From Alicyclobacillus sacchari (GTDB lineage Bacteria; Bacillota; Bacilli; Alicyclobacillales; Alicyclobacillaceae), in NCBI RefSeq assembly GCF_004366795.1, contig NZ_SORF01000006.1:1-64000 (forward strand): a DNA stretch of 64,000 bases, written 5' to 3'. Under the pieces are notes generated by a model, which was not told the origin of the DNA, made no database searches, and saw nothing but the letters and a program-made list of their open reading frames with translations. Positions 24,505 through 34,213 of the stretch are shown in pieces. The position numbers and the translations under genes are program-made. Numbering within the stretch: the stretch's first letter is position 1; each line of letters opens with the position of its first letter.

Positions 24505-25875
24505 ATGACACAGGACCAGTCGCCGCGAAGCGTCGTTCAACTGCGCACAGCACTTGCGGAGCGATCGCTGACCGCCGCTGCGAACATCGCCGGATACCTG
24601 CGGCGGATCGAAAGGCAAAACGAAACCTTGCGTGCATACCTACACGTCTGTACCGACCGAGCCCAACGCGAAGCCATGGCGCTGGACGCCCTTGCAAGTG
24701 GCTTCCCGGAGGCACTCGGACCGCTTGCCGGCGTGCCGGTATCGGTAAAAGACTTGATTGACACGTCATTCGCACCGACGACATACGGCCAAGCGAAATA
24801 TCGTGAGCATCAGCCACAGACGACTGCGGTCTGCGTGCAAAGGCTGCAGAGTGCACACGCCATTGTCTTGGGCAAGGCACATCTACACGAATTCGCGTTT
24901 GGGGTGACCAATGAGAATCCTCATTTCGGATCGGCGCGCAATCCGCTCGATCCCACTCGGATCACCGGCGGATCGAGCGGCGGCAGCGCAGCATCCGTGG
25001 CAGCCGGCATGGCCCTCGTCAGCGTCGGCACGGACACAGGTGGCAGTGTTCGCATTCCCGCAGCCTTTACGGGAGTCGTCGGCCTCAAACCGACCTTTGG
25101 AGCCATCCCTACAGATGGCGTTTATCCGCTGGCGCCATCACTCGATCACGTAGGCTCTTTCGCCAACACAGTCCTTGACGCCGCACGGGTAGCTGAAGTC
25201 ATGGCAGGCCTTGCCCCTGGGACGTGGAGCCAAGGACAAACCGAAGCGGACCAGATTCGTCCCATGGCAGCCGGGCTGGTGCAATCCCTGGTTGACGCCT
25301 ACGCATCGCAGCGTGTCGCCGAATGGTTCTCCAACATGTGCACGTTATTGTCCCGCGAGGGACTCATCCGTGTTGCCGGCGAGGTACCTGTCGACGGCGG
25401 GCAAATTGCCATTCATCAAGGCAATATTCTCGGCGCAGAAGCGTATGCGACCCATGCACAATCACTTGCGGATCACCCAGCCGATTACGGTTCTGACGTC
25501 TTGGCCCGGCTCCAAGCAGGTCACGACGTGCCTACGACAGATTACATTGCGAGCCGTACCTTCCAGGAGAACTTTCAAGCGGAAATGGATCGTTACCTTC
25601 AACGCTACGACTGTTTCTTGCTTCCCACTGTCCCGATTCCTGCCCCGCCGCTTGGCGCAACGACGGTGACAGTGCGCGGCAAGGAGGAAGCCGTGCGCCC
25701 GCTTTTGACTCGCTTCACCAACCCGTGGAACCTCGCTGGGTTGCCCGCCATCTCGATACCAGCAGGCAACGTCGACGGCCTGCCCATGGGCCTACAAATC
25801 ATTGGGCCACGCGGACAAGACGCAAAGCTCGTCCACATGGCCCATGTCGTCGAAACCGCTCTACAAAAGCTTTGA
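24505..25875 (+). CDS. amidase signature family enzyme
   Basis: Predicted amide hydrolase related to GatA but not necessarily part of the tRNA amidotransferase, since gatC and gatB are not adjacent. Ser-cisSer-Lys triad: Lys82 (VSVKDLID), Ser157/158 in GGSSGGSAAS and nucleophile Ser181 in TDTGGSVRIPA. 456 residues. ATG with AAAGGAG eight bases upstream. Alone on the plus strand among minus-strand genes, and convergent with sqdX, whose stop lies 20 bases beyond. Possible substrates include indoleacetamide, aryl amides or Glu-tRNA; the sequence does not decide. Confidence 0.85.
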   Translation: MTQDQSPRSVVQLRTALAERSLTAAANIAGYLRRIERQNETLRAYLHVCTDRAQREAMALDALASGFPEALGPLAGVPVSVKDLIDTSFAPTTYGQAKYREHQPQTTAVCVQRLQSAHAIVLGKAHLHEFAFGVTNENPHFGSARNPLDPTRITGGSSGGSAASVAAGMALVSVGTDTGGSVRIPAAFTGVVGLKPTFGAIPTDGVYPLAPSLDHVGSFANTVLDAARVAEVMAGLAPGTWSQGQTEADQIRPMAAGLVQSLVDAYASQRVAEWFSNMCTLLSREGLIRVAGEVPVDGGQIAIHQGNILGAEAYATHAQSLADHPADYGSDVLARLQAGHDVPTTDYIASRTFQENFQAEMDRYLQRYDCFLLPTVPIPAPPLGATTVTVRGKEEAVRPLLTRFTNPWNLAGLPAISIPAGNVDGLPMGLQIIGPRGQDAKLVHMAHVVETALQKL

Positions 25876-25895
25876 TTGCCGTTTTCCACGTAAGC

Positions 25896-27050
25896 TCAGC
25901 GGGTGCTCGATTGTACGGCGCCCGCCAGCACGCCATACATCTCATAAACCCTCTGGTAATGGCCGAGTAATTGTTTACTCGGTCCCTCCCAATCGAGCGA
26001 TCGCGCAATTTCAAGGCCGCGCTCGCGAACGGCGCTGCGTCTGCTTTCATCGGACATGACGGTCTTCACCATTTCAATCATCGCTTCGGTCGAGTCCGGA
26101 TTAAAGATGAATCCAGCTCTTCCATCCTCCAGCACCTCGCGCGTCGGCGGGCTATCCGCTGCAAGAACCGGCAATCCAGTTGCCATGGCCTCAAAGAGAA
26201 CCAAACCCAATGTCTCAGTCGTCGATGGAAACAGAAACGCATCCGCCGAGGCGTACGCCTGCGCAAGCTCTTCGCCGTGCAAGTATCCCGTGAAATGCGC
26301 CTTTGTTCCAGCAAAGATGCGCTCCAATTCGGGGCGGTGCGGCCCGTCTCCGACAATCGCCAGATGCAAGTTCGGAATCGCGTCCATGCACGGGCGAATG
26401 CGCTCGATGTTCTTTTCCGAGGCCAAGCGCCCCACGTACAAGAGCACCGGATCGTCCGGCGAAGCCATGGGAGCCAGGCGTCTGCGCATATCCTCACTGC
26501 GTTGTGCCCGCTGATATAGGTCGACGTCCACGCCACGTTCCCAAAGATCGAGGTTCTGGAACCCGTGCTTTTCGAGTTCGCGAAGTGTTGCACGCGAAGT
26601 TGCCAGATTCAAGTGAGCGCGGTTATGTAAGGTTCGGAAGTACCACCAAAGTGCGGGTTCCAGAAAATCGAGTTTATAGTGGTGGGCATATGCCGGCACA
26701 TTGGTGTGGTAGGAAGCAATGAGCGGTAAGTGAAAACGCCACGCGTAATAAATCCCGCCTATTCCAAGAAAAGCCGGATTCACAACGTGAATCAGATCCG
26801 GGCGAAACGCCTTGACCTTGCGGCCAATTCGTGGCAAGGGCAAGGCATACCGCTTTTCCGGATAGAGGATAAATGGCATCGCAGGTATGCCAACGATGGT
26901 TGCGGAGGCGTACTCCCGCGGCGAACCAGACGGCGCGAACAGCAGCACCTCGTGACCTTCTCGCTCCAGATAGCGCAATGTGGCGCATAGGCGCGTGACG
27001 ATCCCGTCGGTCGACGGCAGGAACGTCTCCGTAAACATCGCAATCCTCAT
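25896..27050 (-). CDS. sqdX: sulfoquinovosyl transferase-like glycosyltransferase (GT4)
   Basis: Predicted to transfer sulfoquinovose from UDP-sulfoquinovose to diacylglycerol, forming the sulfolipid SQDG at the membrane. The N-terminus MRIAMFTETFLPSTDGIVTR and the segment LIHVVNPAFLGIGGIYYA closely resemble cyanobacterial SqdX. The donor-binding half has VGRLASEKN and the E-x7-E motif in TETLGLVLFEAMATGLPVL. 384 residues, no membrane helix. Starts nine bases after sqdB, which decides between SqdX and generic GT4 mannosyl- or glucosyltransferases. SD GGAGGT eleven bases upstream. Confidence 0.82.
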   Translation of the reverse strand: MRIAMFTETFLPSTDGIVTRLCATLRYLEREGHEVLLFAPSGSPREYASATIVGIPAMPFILYPEKRYALPLPRIGRKVKAFRPDLIHVVNPAFLGIGGIYYAWRFHLPLIASYHTNVPAYAHHYKLDFLEPALWWYFRTLHNRAHLNLATSRATLRELEKHGFQNLDLWERGVDVDLYQRAQRSEDMRRRLAPMASPDDPVLLYVGRLASEKNIERIRPCMDAIPNLHLAIVGDGPHRPELERIFAGTKAHFTGYLHGEELAQAYASADAFLFPSTTETLGLVLFEAMATGLPVLAADSPPTREVLEDGRAGFIFNPDSTEAMIEMVKTVMSDESRRSAVRERGLEIARSLDWEGPSKQLLGHYQRVYEMYGVLAGAVQSSTR

Positions 27051-27059
27051 GGCTACAGG

Positions 27060-28217
<1,158 letters not shown>

Positions 28218-28257
28218 TCACCCCAACATTCGGTTAGACGCAAATCACTTCTCTACC

Positions 28258-28286
28258 AATGTACAAGTTTTCAGCATGCCCGGCAA
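28258..28286 (-). promoter_or_regulatory. possible sqdB promoter
   Basis: In the 114-base gap between psd and sqdB the minus strand has TTGCCG (28281-28286) and TACATT (28258-28263) separated by 17 bases. This would let sqdB-sqdX be transcribed apart from psd. There is no terminator after psd, so readthrough is also possible. Confidence 0.45.
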
Positions 28287-28331
28287 GTATACGGGTAAGA
28301 ACCTTGGTGGCGCAAGTAGCGACCTTCACTT

Positions 28332-29129
28332 TTACCGTGGGCATACTTCCCCAATTTTCTGCCCCATGCGAACACAATCTCCAGATTGCACGGTCCACTG
28401 CACACGAGTTTCTGCGGGAAAGAGTACAATGACTGTGGAACCAAGCGCAAAGTGCCCAAGCTCGTCCCCCTGCTCAAAACGGGATGCCGCACAAAGGTCA
28501 AGAGATCCGCGGCCACGTCGATTTGCATAGCGCAGACAAATGGTGCGCACCCCTGCTGCCCCCACCATCACCAAGGCAAACTTGCCGATGGGTGATTGAA
28601 AATATGTAATCGTTCGCTCATTTTTGACGAATAGTTGATCAATCTGTGCCACCGATAAGGCATTCACCGGAAACAGCGTGCCAGGAACGTGAACGAGGCG
28701 CTCAGGAACGCATTCGATCGGAGCATGCACTCGATGATAATCCCTGGGGCTCAAATATAACGTCGCATAGTGGCCATCGGTAAATACCTTGGCAGCATGT
28801 TCGTCCTGCAACAAGTCTACAAGGCTGTAGGAACGGCCCTTCACCTGCAGCAGGCGCTGGTCGGTTAGCCTGCCGATCTCGCTGACACATCCATCGACAG
28901 GAGATACAATCCCTTCTTCAATTGGCCTTGCTCCAGCCTTGAGCGAACGCGCGAAAAAATCGCCCAAGCTCGCGAACTCCGACAAGGCGCACGCCAACTC
29001 GTCGAGATCGACCTTGTAATGGCGAACAAACCATGGGATGGCACGACGGCTCAACCTTGTTCGCACAAACCACCTGACGCAGGCGGTGTATGTCCGCTTA
29101 GGAAACGCGTACAGCGCCGCTTTTGCAAT
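28332..29129 (-). CDS. psd: phosphatidylserine decarboxylase
   Basis: Makes phosphatidylethanolamine from phosphatidylserine; a pyruvoyl enzyme formed by self-cleavage at the LGST motif (FALGSTVIVLF). Other family motifs are IVSPVDGCVSEIG, SPRDYHRVHAP and VPGTLFPVNALS. Conserved N-terminal sequence (AALYAFPKRTYTACVRWFV) extends upstream of the first GTG at 29066. In that frame a TGA lies at 29142-29144, with no ATG, GTG or TTG between. The start is therefore ATT at 29129 or ATC at 29135, behind AAAGGGTGAT, unless the sequence has an error. About 265 residues with the ATT. First gene of the lipid cluster with sqdB-sqdX. Confidence 0.85.
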   Translation of the reverse strand: MAKAALYAFPKRTYTACVRWFVRTRLSRRAIPWFVRHYKVDLDELACALSEFASLGDFFARSLKAGARPIEEGIVSPVDGCVSEIGRLTDQRLLQVKGRSYSLVDLLQDEHAAKVFTDGHYATLYLSPRDYHRVHAPIECVPERLVHVPGTLFPVNALSVAQIDQLFVKNERTITYFQSPIGKFALVMVGAAGVRTICLRYANRRGRGSLDLCAASRFEQGDELGHFALGSTVIVLFPAETRVQWTVQSGDCVRMGQKIGEVCPR

Positions 29130-29189
29130 ATGGATATGCCATCACCCTTTATCATGTCGTCGCCAATCCTATTGTAGACACTCCACCCT

Positions 29190-29224
29190 AAAAAGAAAAA
29201 GAGCCAGCCGACAATTCGGCTAGC
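29190..29224 (-). terminator. intrinsic terminator after the SASP gene
   Basis: On the minus strand GCTAGCCGA and TCGGCTGGC pair over nine bases around ATTG, followed by TCTTTTTCTTTTT. It ends the spore-protein transcript ahead of psd. Confidence 0.9.
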
Positions 29225-29246
29225 CCCTTTTCCTCTTGCGGAACGA

Positions 29247-29444
29247 TTAGCGGCCTGCGAGCTGTTGCTCTGCGAATGCCACCAAACGCTTCGTGATTTC
29301 ACCACCGACCGAACCGTTCTGACGAGCGGTTGTTTCGGCACCAAGTTGCACGCCGAATTCGGAAGCGATTTCGTACTTCATCTGGTCGAGGGCACGGCTT
29401 GCGCTTGCAATCAAGACTTCGTTGCTGCCGTTTTGATTCGCCAT
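29247..29444 (-). CDS. small acid-soluble spore protein, alpha/beta type
   Basis: DNA-binding protein that coats the chromosome in the forespore and protects it from UV and heat; degraded at germination by Gpr. Family sequence [18 protein letters not shown] contains the Gpr cleavage site (EIASE), and [16 protein letters not shown] ends the protein. 65 residues from the ATG at 29444, which has GGAGGTG eight bases upstream. Single gene with its own sigma-G-like promoter and terminator. Direct evidence that the organism forms endospores. Confidence 0.96.
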   Translation of the reverse strand: MANQNGSNEVLIASASRALDQMKYEIASEFGVQLGAETTARQNGSVGGEITKRLVAFAEQQLAGR

Positions 29445-29475
29445 GATGTGTTCACCTCCTCTTGCGTGGTACACG

Positions 29476-29505
29476 TAGTATGTTCGCCAGGGGAGGATTT
29501 ATAAT
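29476..29505 (-). promoter_or_regulatory. sigma-G/F-type promoter of the SASP gene
   Basis: The minus strand has CATACTA at 29476-29482, the consensus -10 for forespore sigma factors, with a weak -35 (ATTATA, 29500-29505) 17 bases upstream. The position, about 30 bases before the SASP start, fits forespore expression. Confidence 0.65.
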
Positions 29506-29525
29506 TGCCACTTACGTCCAACGCG

Positions 29526-31565
29526 TTAATCGCGATATACGGTTTCGTCGATGGGCACCTGAACCGCTTCCCGCAGCGCTTCGGTCGCCGGCGAATACCA
29601 AAACGAATCGGATGCGAGAAGCTGTGCTGCCTCGTCACGCGCCACTGACATGATGCGATGATCCTGAATCAGATCGCCGACGGCAAATTGCGGTAAGCCA
29701 CTTTGTCGAACGCCCAAAAATTCACCCGGCCCGCGCAATTCCAGGTCGCGTTCCGCAATGCGGAAACCGTCCTGCGTATCCAGCATCGTCTGAATCCGCG
29801 CCTGTGCCGTTTCATTGTTCGCCTCGCTGAGCAAAATACAATAACTCTTGTACGATCCGCGGCCAACGCGACCACGCAGCTGGTGAAGCTGCGCCAAGCC
29901 AAACCGCTCCGCATTGTAGATGGCCATGACCGTGGCGTTTTTTACATCGATCCCGACCTCGATGACCGTCGTTGCAACCAACGCGTCGATCTCGCCGTCG
30001 CGGAACGCGCGCATGACCCCTTCCTTCTCATCGACAACCATTTTGCCGTGTAAAAGCCCAACGCGGAATCCCGCGAGTTCCTCGCGAAGTTTGTCGAATA
30101 CGTCGAGCAAAGCGGTAAAATCCGCCGCTTCCGACTGTTCGATAGCAGGTGTCACAATGTAAGCCTGACGCCCCGCTGAAAGTTCCCGACGAATCAAGCG
30201 AATGGCTTCCGCTTCTTGACTCATGGAAAGCGCGATCGTCTGAATAGGCTGACGCCCCTTAGGCAGCTCGTCCAGCGATGACACATCCATATCCCCGTAT
30301 ACGGCCAGGGCCAACGTCCGTGGGATGGGTGTCGCGGAAAGCATCAAGACGTCAGGCGATGTTCCTTTACTGCGCAGGGCGGATCGTTGGGATACGCCAA
30401 ACCGGTGTTGCTCATCAGTTGCAATCAGCCCTAGATTGCAAAACGTCACGTCTTCGGTCAGTAATGCATGCGTTCCAACGACGACATCGATGGTACCAGA
30501 TGCAAGACCTTCAAGAATTTCTCGTCTCGCCTTACTTCCAACAGATCCGGTCAACAGCCTCACAAAGACGCCATCCCTGCCCAACACGCGTTCAGCCTCA
30601 CGCGCATGTTGTTCCGCCAAGATTTCGGTTGGTGCCATCAAAGCAGCTTGACAGCCAGCCAGATGAGCCGCATAACAAGCGAACAGCGCAACCCAGGTCT
30701 TACCCGACCCCACATCGCCTTGTATCAATCGGGCCATCGCACGATCACCCTGGAGATCCCGGAGAATATCCAAACAGGCTCGTTTTTGTGCATCTGTCAA
30801 TGGCGCGGGAAGAAGGCTTGCGAAGCGCTCGACCGCATCATCTGGAACGTGGCGTGCGACCCCGGTGGAATCCTTGCGATGCATGCGAAACCAGTGCAGT
30901 TGGATTTGAAACAATAAAAACTCTTCAAATGCCAAGCGCCGTCGAGCTTGCCGCAAATCCTCGGCGGAACGAGGACGATGCATGGCGATGACGGCATCGC
31001 GGTGACTCCAGAGCCTATATTTCTGCACCAAGGTATACGGCAGGACATCCAATAACTGATCGGCGTGCAGATCCAGGGCCTTCCCAATCAACTGGTGGAT
31101 TTGACGCGAACCAAGTTCTTTATTCGCCCGATAGACAGGCAGTAAACCTTTTGACCGTGGCTCCGAGACGTCAAATGACGTCTCCACTGCGACAATGCGT
31201 TGCGCCTTAGCGTCCCATCGTCCGGTGACGACGAGCAATCGACCATCCGTCAGACGAGACTTGAGGTAATGTTGTGAAAACCAGGTACACAAGACAAGAT
31301 GTTGACCATCAACGCGCAGACGCGCGGATAAGATCGACTTTGAGCCACGCCAGCGCACAACCGCGTTGCCGCTGACGACAGCTCTTACGGTGACTCGCGA
31401 ACCGTCTTCCCATTCGACGAGCGGACGAATTTGCCTATCTTCGTATCGGAATGGAAAATAATGCAATACATCGTGAATTGAATGAATGCCAAGAGCCGCC
31501 AAGGCATGCTCCTTGGCGGGTCCGACCCCTGGCAAATCACGCACGCTCTGCTGTTTCAAGTTCAA
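29526..31565 (-). CDS. recG: ATP-dependent DNA helicase RecG
   Basis: Branch-migration helicase that regresses stalled forks and processes recombination junctions. N-terminal wedge/OB region (RDLPGVGPAKEHALAALGI; SRVTVRAVVSG), then helicase motifs GDVGSGKTWVA, TDEQHRFGVSQR, SATPIPRTLAL and QLHQLRGRVGRG. About 679 residues. The TTG at 31565 is chosen because GGAG lies suitably upstream, overlapping a TTG at 31580. Follows asp23 by a few bases; in Bacillus, fakA and sda genes lie between them, but not here. Confidence 0.95.
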   Translation of the reverse strand: MNLKQQSVRDLPGVGPAKEHALAALGIHSIHDVLHYFPFRYEDRQIRPLVEWEDGSRVTVRAVVSGNAVVRWRGSKSILSARLRVDGQHLVLCTWFSQHYLKSRLTDGRLLVVTGRWDAKAQRIVAVETSFDVSEPRSKGLLPVYRANKELGSRQIHQLIGKALDLHADQLLDVLPYTLVQKYRLWSHRDAVIAMHRPRSAEDLRQARRRLAFEEFLLFQIQLHWFRMHRKDSTGVARHVPDDAVERFASLLPAPLTDAQKRACLDILRDLQGDRAMARLIQGDVGSGKTWVALFACYAAHLAGCQAALMAPTEILAEQHAREAERVLGRDGVFVRLLTGSVGSKARREILEGLASGTIDVVVGTHALLTEDVTFCNLGLIATDEQHRFGVSQRSALRSKGTSPDVLMLSATPIPRTLALAVYGDMDVSSLDELPKGRQPIQTIALSMSQEAEAIRLIRRELSAGRQAYIVTPAIEQSEAADFTALLDVFDKLREELAGFRVGLLHGKMVVDEKEGVMRAFRDGEIDALVATTVIEVGIDVKNATVMAIYNAERFGLAQLHQLRGRVGRGSYKSYCILLSEANNETAQARIQTMLDTQDGFRIAERDLELRGPGEFLGVRQSGLPQFAVGDLIQDHRIMSVARDEAAQLLASDSFWYSPATEALREAVQVPIDETVYRD

Positions 31566-31589
31566 AACTGGCCACTCCAAAACGAAAGC

Positions 31590-31946
31590 TTAAAATTTAA
31601 CACCTTGCACGTAGATTTGAATATTCGGGACCTCGATGCCCACCGTTTCCGCCAGGACGTACTCTACCTTTTGGCGGACTCGCTGTGCAGTTTCATAAAT
31701 ATTGACACCATACTGCACGATGATAAACAGCTCGACGTGGACGTCGTCATTTCCTGCAATTCGCACTTCCACACCGCGTCCCGGATTCTCACGCCCAAAT
31801 ACTTCGGTGAGCCTATCTACCACCTGGCGACGCGACGCCATACCAGCAAGCCCATCGCACTCGATGGCTGCGAGCCCTGCCGTGGTCGCGATGACGTCTT
31901 CAGACACCGCAATCGTTCCATATTGGGTTTCAAACGTCTTTGGCAT
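31590..31946 (-). CDS. Asp23/Gls24 family envelope protein (YloU)
   Basis: Small protein of a family whose members sit at the membrane and affect envelope stress response; the function of the YloU type is not settled. 118 residues; ETQYGTIAVSEDVIATTAGL and VELFIIVQYGVNIYETAQRV are typical. No signal peptide. ATG with GGAGGGG upstream. Divergent from rpmB, the conserved arrangement, and followed directly by recG. Confidence 0.9.
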   Translation of the reverse strand: MPKTFETQYGTIAVSEDVIATTAGLAAIECDGLAGMASRRQVVDRLTEVFGRENPGRGVEVRIAGNDDVHVELFIIVQYGVNIYETAQRVRQKVEYVLAETVGIEVPNIQIYVQGVKF

Positions 31947-31979
31947 GGAACCCCTCCGCTCTCGGCGCGTATTTTCCTC

Positions 31980-32009
31980 ATTGTACTATAAACGGATTCG
32001 TCCCCGGAA
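31980..32009 (-). promoter_or_regulatory. probable asp23-recG promoter
   Basis: On the minus strand TACAAT (31980-31985) has a weak -35 TTCCGG (32004-32009) 18 bases upstream. It lies 34 bases before asp23, in the divergent region shared with rpmB. Confidence 0.4.
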
Positions 32010-32122
32010 GGATGGTTGCGGGATCCGGGACGATATGCTAAGCTAGGCAGGGTCATTTTCGCCAAGCATGTCAACGCATGTGCTTGAATTACGGATACAG
32101 GCCTGGTGAAGGAGGTGTTCGC

Positions 32123-32314
32123 ATGGCAAGACGGTGTGAAATTTGCGGACGCGGACCCCAAGTTGGCAACAAGGTCAGCCACTCGCACATTTTGACCAAA
32201 CGTCGCTGGCTTCCAAATCTGCAAGTGGTTCGCGCAAACGTCGGTGGAACGACGAAGCGCATCCGCGTATGTACGCGCTGCCTGAAGGCGGGCAAGGTAA
32301 CGCGCGCCGTATAA
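32123..32314 (+). CDS. rpmB: 50S ribosomal protein L28
   Basis: Large-subunit protein, 63 residues. Begins [20 protein letters not shown], with CEIC and a second pair CTRC forming a zinc site. [16 protein letters not shown] is the family core. ATG with a strong AAGGAGGTG SD seven bases before it. Plus-strand gene between divergent asp23 and convergent spoVM, the Bacillus arrangement. Confidence 0.97.
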   Translation: MARRCEICGRGPQVGNKVSHSHILTKRRWLPNLQVVRANVGGTTKRIRVCTRCLKAGKVTRAV

Positions 32315-32333
32315 CGCGCGGTCATGAGAAAAA

Positions 32334-32375
32334 AGCAAGAAAAAAGCACCTGCGAACAGGTGCTTTTTTCTTGCT
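32334..32375. terminator. bidirectional terminator between rpmB and spoVM
   Basis: A near-perfect 19-base stem (AGCAAGAAAAAAGCACCTG with its complement) around a CGAA loop. T-rich tracts on both strands let it end both convergent transcripts. Confidence 0.92.
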
Positions 32376-32415
32376 ATGAAATGATGCTGATGAATCGACT
32401 GATGTACGGAAGAAA

Positions 32416-32499
32416 TCAAGAATCCTTGGTGAAGGTACCCAAAACCGCTTTTACAATTCCACCCAGAAAGCGCGGCAGCTTGATCGTATAAACTTTCAA
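32416..32499 (-). CDS. spoVM: stage V sporulation protein SpoVM
   Basis: Tiny amphipathic membrane protein made in the mother cell. It recognises the curved forespore membrane and anchors SpoIVA for coat assembly; it also modulates FtsH. The 27-residue product contains YTIKLPRFLGGIVKAVLGTF, nearly identical in pattern to the 26-residue Bacillus SpoVM. The start is TTG at 32499 with GGGGGG eight bases upstream. Position between rpmB and rpe matches Bacillus (rpmB-spoVM). A sigma-E-like pair (GCACATTT near 32621-32628 and CATATACAT near 32600-32608) lies about 100 bases upstream, but this is weak. Confidence 0.93.
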   Translation of the reverse strand: MKVYTIKLPRFLGGIVKAVLGTFTKDS

Positions 32500-32662
32500 G
32501 ACCACTTCCCCCCTCGTGCAACCAGCGCAACACCATTCCGAAGAGTCTGGACTGTCCCCAGATCCGTTCTGCGCTGGGCATAGGCCTCTGTCGCTAGCTA
32601 TGTATATGCGCATTCTGTCGAAATGTGCAAGGACGAGCGTAAAAACCGGGGAATCCGAGTCT

Positions 32663-33328
32663 CTAGGACATCAGGGCCTTGGTGAGTCGCGCCAGGGCAT
32701 CCGCGCGATCCGGGTGGTCAAACACCGCAGATCCCGCAACAAACACGTTTGCACCCGCTTCGTGAACCTGGCGAATGGTGTGCTCATTGATGCCCCCATC
32801 CACTTCGATGAGTACGTCACCATGCCCCAATTCAACCAATTGGCGACGGGCAGAGGCAATTTTCGAGAGCGTCGCAGGAATCAAGTTCTGCCCTCCGAAT
32901 CCCGGATTCACCGTCATGACCAGCAGAAGGTCGATGTCGTCAGCCAAATAAGGCAGACCGTCCAGTCCCGTTCCGGGATTGAGTGCCAAACCCGCGCGAA
33001 GACCTGTATTGCGGATCATCTGCAGAGCGCGGTGTGGATGGTGAGTCGCCTCTTGATGAATGGTGATCACATCCGCACCAGCTTCGACAAAGGCTGGAAT
33101 GATGGACTCAGGCTGCTCGACCATGAGATGGACATCGAGGGTACAAGTAAATCGACGCCGCAACGCGGAAACGACAAGAGGACCCATTGTGATGTTCGGG
33201 ACAAAGCGGCCATCCATGACATCAACATGGATCCAATCACATCCTGCCTCGACGACCGACGCCACTTCCCTCTCTAAACACCCAAAATCCGCTGACAGAA
33301 TCGATGGTGCAAGCTTGGTGACATTCAT
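32663..33328 (-). CDS. rpe: ribulose-phosphate 3-epimerase
   Basis: Interconverts ribulose 5-phosphate and xylulose 5-phosphate in the pentose phosphate pathway. TIM barrel with LAPSILSADFGCLEREV at the start, HVDVMDGRFVPNITMG (metal-binding His and Asp), LLVMTVNPGFGGQ and VDGGINEHT. The ATG at 33328 overlaps the rsgA stop (ATGA) and gives 221 residues. Order prkC-rsgA-rpe is conserved in Bacillota. Confidence 0.95.
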   Translation of the reverse strand: MNVTKLAPSILSADFGCLEREVASVVEAGCDWIHVDVMDGRFVPNITMGPLVVSALRRRFTCTLDVHLMVEQPESIIPAFVEAGADVITIHQEATHHPHRALQMIRNTGLRAGLALNPGTGLDGLPYLADDIDLLLVMTVNPGFGGQNLIPATLSKIASARRQLVELGHGDVLIEVDGGINEHTIRQVHEAGANVFVAGSAVFDHPDRADALARLTKALMS

Positions 33329-34203
33329 GAATACTCGTTCAGCTCCTGTTCGCGAATCTCTTGGTACAATTGGCGATACGATACGTAACGCGTCGAAGCG
33401 ATCAGCGCCCGATCCACCGCAGCTTTGACACCGCATCCTTCTTCGTCCAGATGCAAACACCCGCGATAACTGCACGCCTGCGCGGGCTCGGCAAAGTCCA
33501 TAAAGTACTCGCGTAGATCGCGCGAAGCAACTTCCAACTGCAGCTGACTAAAACCGGGAGCATCCGCCACCCAGCTCGCCTCGTCCATTTGAAACAGCTC
33601 AACGTGGCGCGTCGTCTGCTTGCCGCGACCGATTTTCTCACTGACTTCACCCATTTGCAAATGTAAACCAGGCAATAAGGCGTTCGCGAGCGTTGACTTG
33701 CCTGCCCCGGAAGGTCCCGCAAACACACTGATGCGTCCCTTCAGGCGAGAGCGCACCTGCTCCACGCCGTTCCCGAATTTCGCCGCGATCGCATATGTTT
33801 CGTAACCGATAGCGCGATAGCGTTCGACAATCTCAGTGACGCGGCCAGGTGTGGCGAGATCGGACTTGGTAAGTACGATTGTCGCTTCCACGCCAGCCGA
33901 AGCGGCAGCGACGAGCGTCTTATCCAGCATATATAGATTTAAATCGGGCGTGACGAACGAACACGCCACGACGACGTGGTCGACGTTGGCGATGGGCGGC
34001 CGCACCAACTCCGTCGCTCGCGGGAGGACCTCGACGATCACGCCCTCATGGCTGCCGATGGGATCATATTTGACCCTGTCTCCCACAAGCACGGTCGTTC
34101 CACGCTTTTTAAACACGCCCCGGGCACGACAACGACGGAGTTGCTCACCATCTTGAACATCGAAGAAACCACTGATAGCCCGAATCACGCGTCCTTCCGC
34201 CAC
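33325..34203 (-). CDS. rsgA: small ribosomal subunit biogenesis GTPase RsgA
   Basis: Circularly permuted GTPase that checks late 30S maturation and releases on GTP hydrolysis. OB-fold N-terminus (about 1-75), then G motifs in permuted order: VLTKSDL, then FAGPSGAGKSTLANAL, then DAPGFS. A zinc knuckle follows (CSYRGCLHLDEEGCGV). The GTG at 34203 sits behind GGAGGG and gives 292 residues. Ten bases after prkC; overlaps rpe. Confidence 0.94.
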   Translation of the reverse strand: MAEGRVIRAISGFFDVQDGEQLRRCRARGVFKKRGTTVLVGDRVKYDPIGSHEGVIVEVLPRATELVRPPIANVDHVVVACSFVTPDLNLYMLDKTLVAAASAGVEATIVLTKSDLATPGRVTEIVERYRAIGYETYAIAAKFGNGVEQVRSRLKGRISVFAGPSGAGKSTLANALLPGLHLQMGEVSEKIGRGKQTTRHVELFQMDEASWVADAPGFSQLQLEVASRDLREYFMDFAEPAQACSYRGCLHLDEEGCGVKAAVDRALIASTRYVSYRQLYQEIREQELNEYS

Positions 34204-34213
34204 AGCGCCCTCC

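Noticed and set aside
31817-32581. Minus-strand open frame of 254 codons over rpmB, its terminator and spoVM
   Set aside because: Runs antisense through L28 and a strong terminator and out of frame through spoVM.
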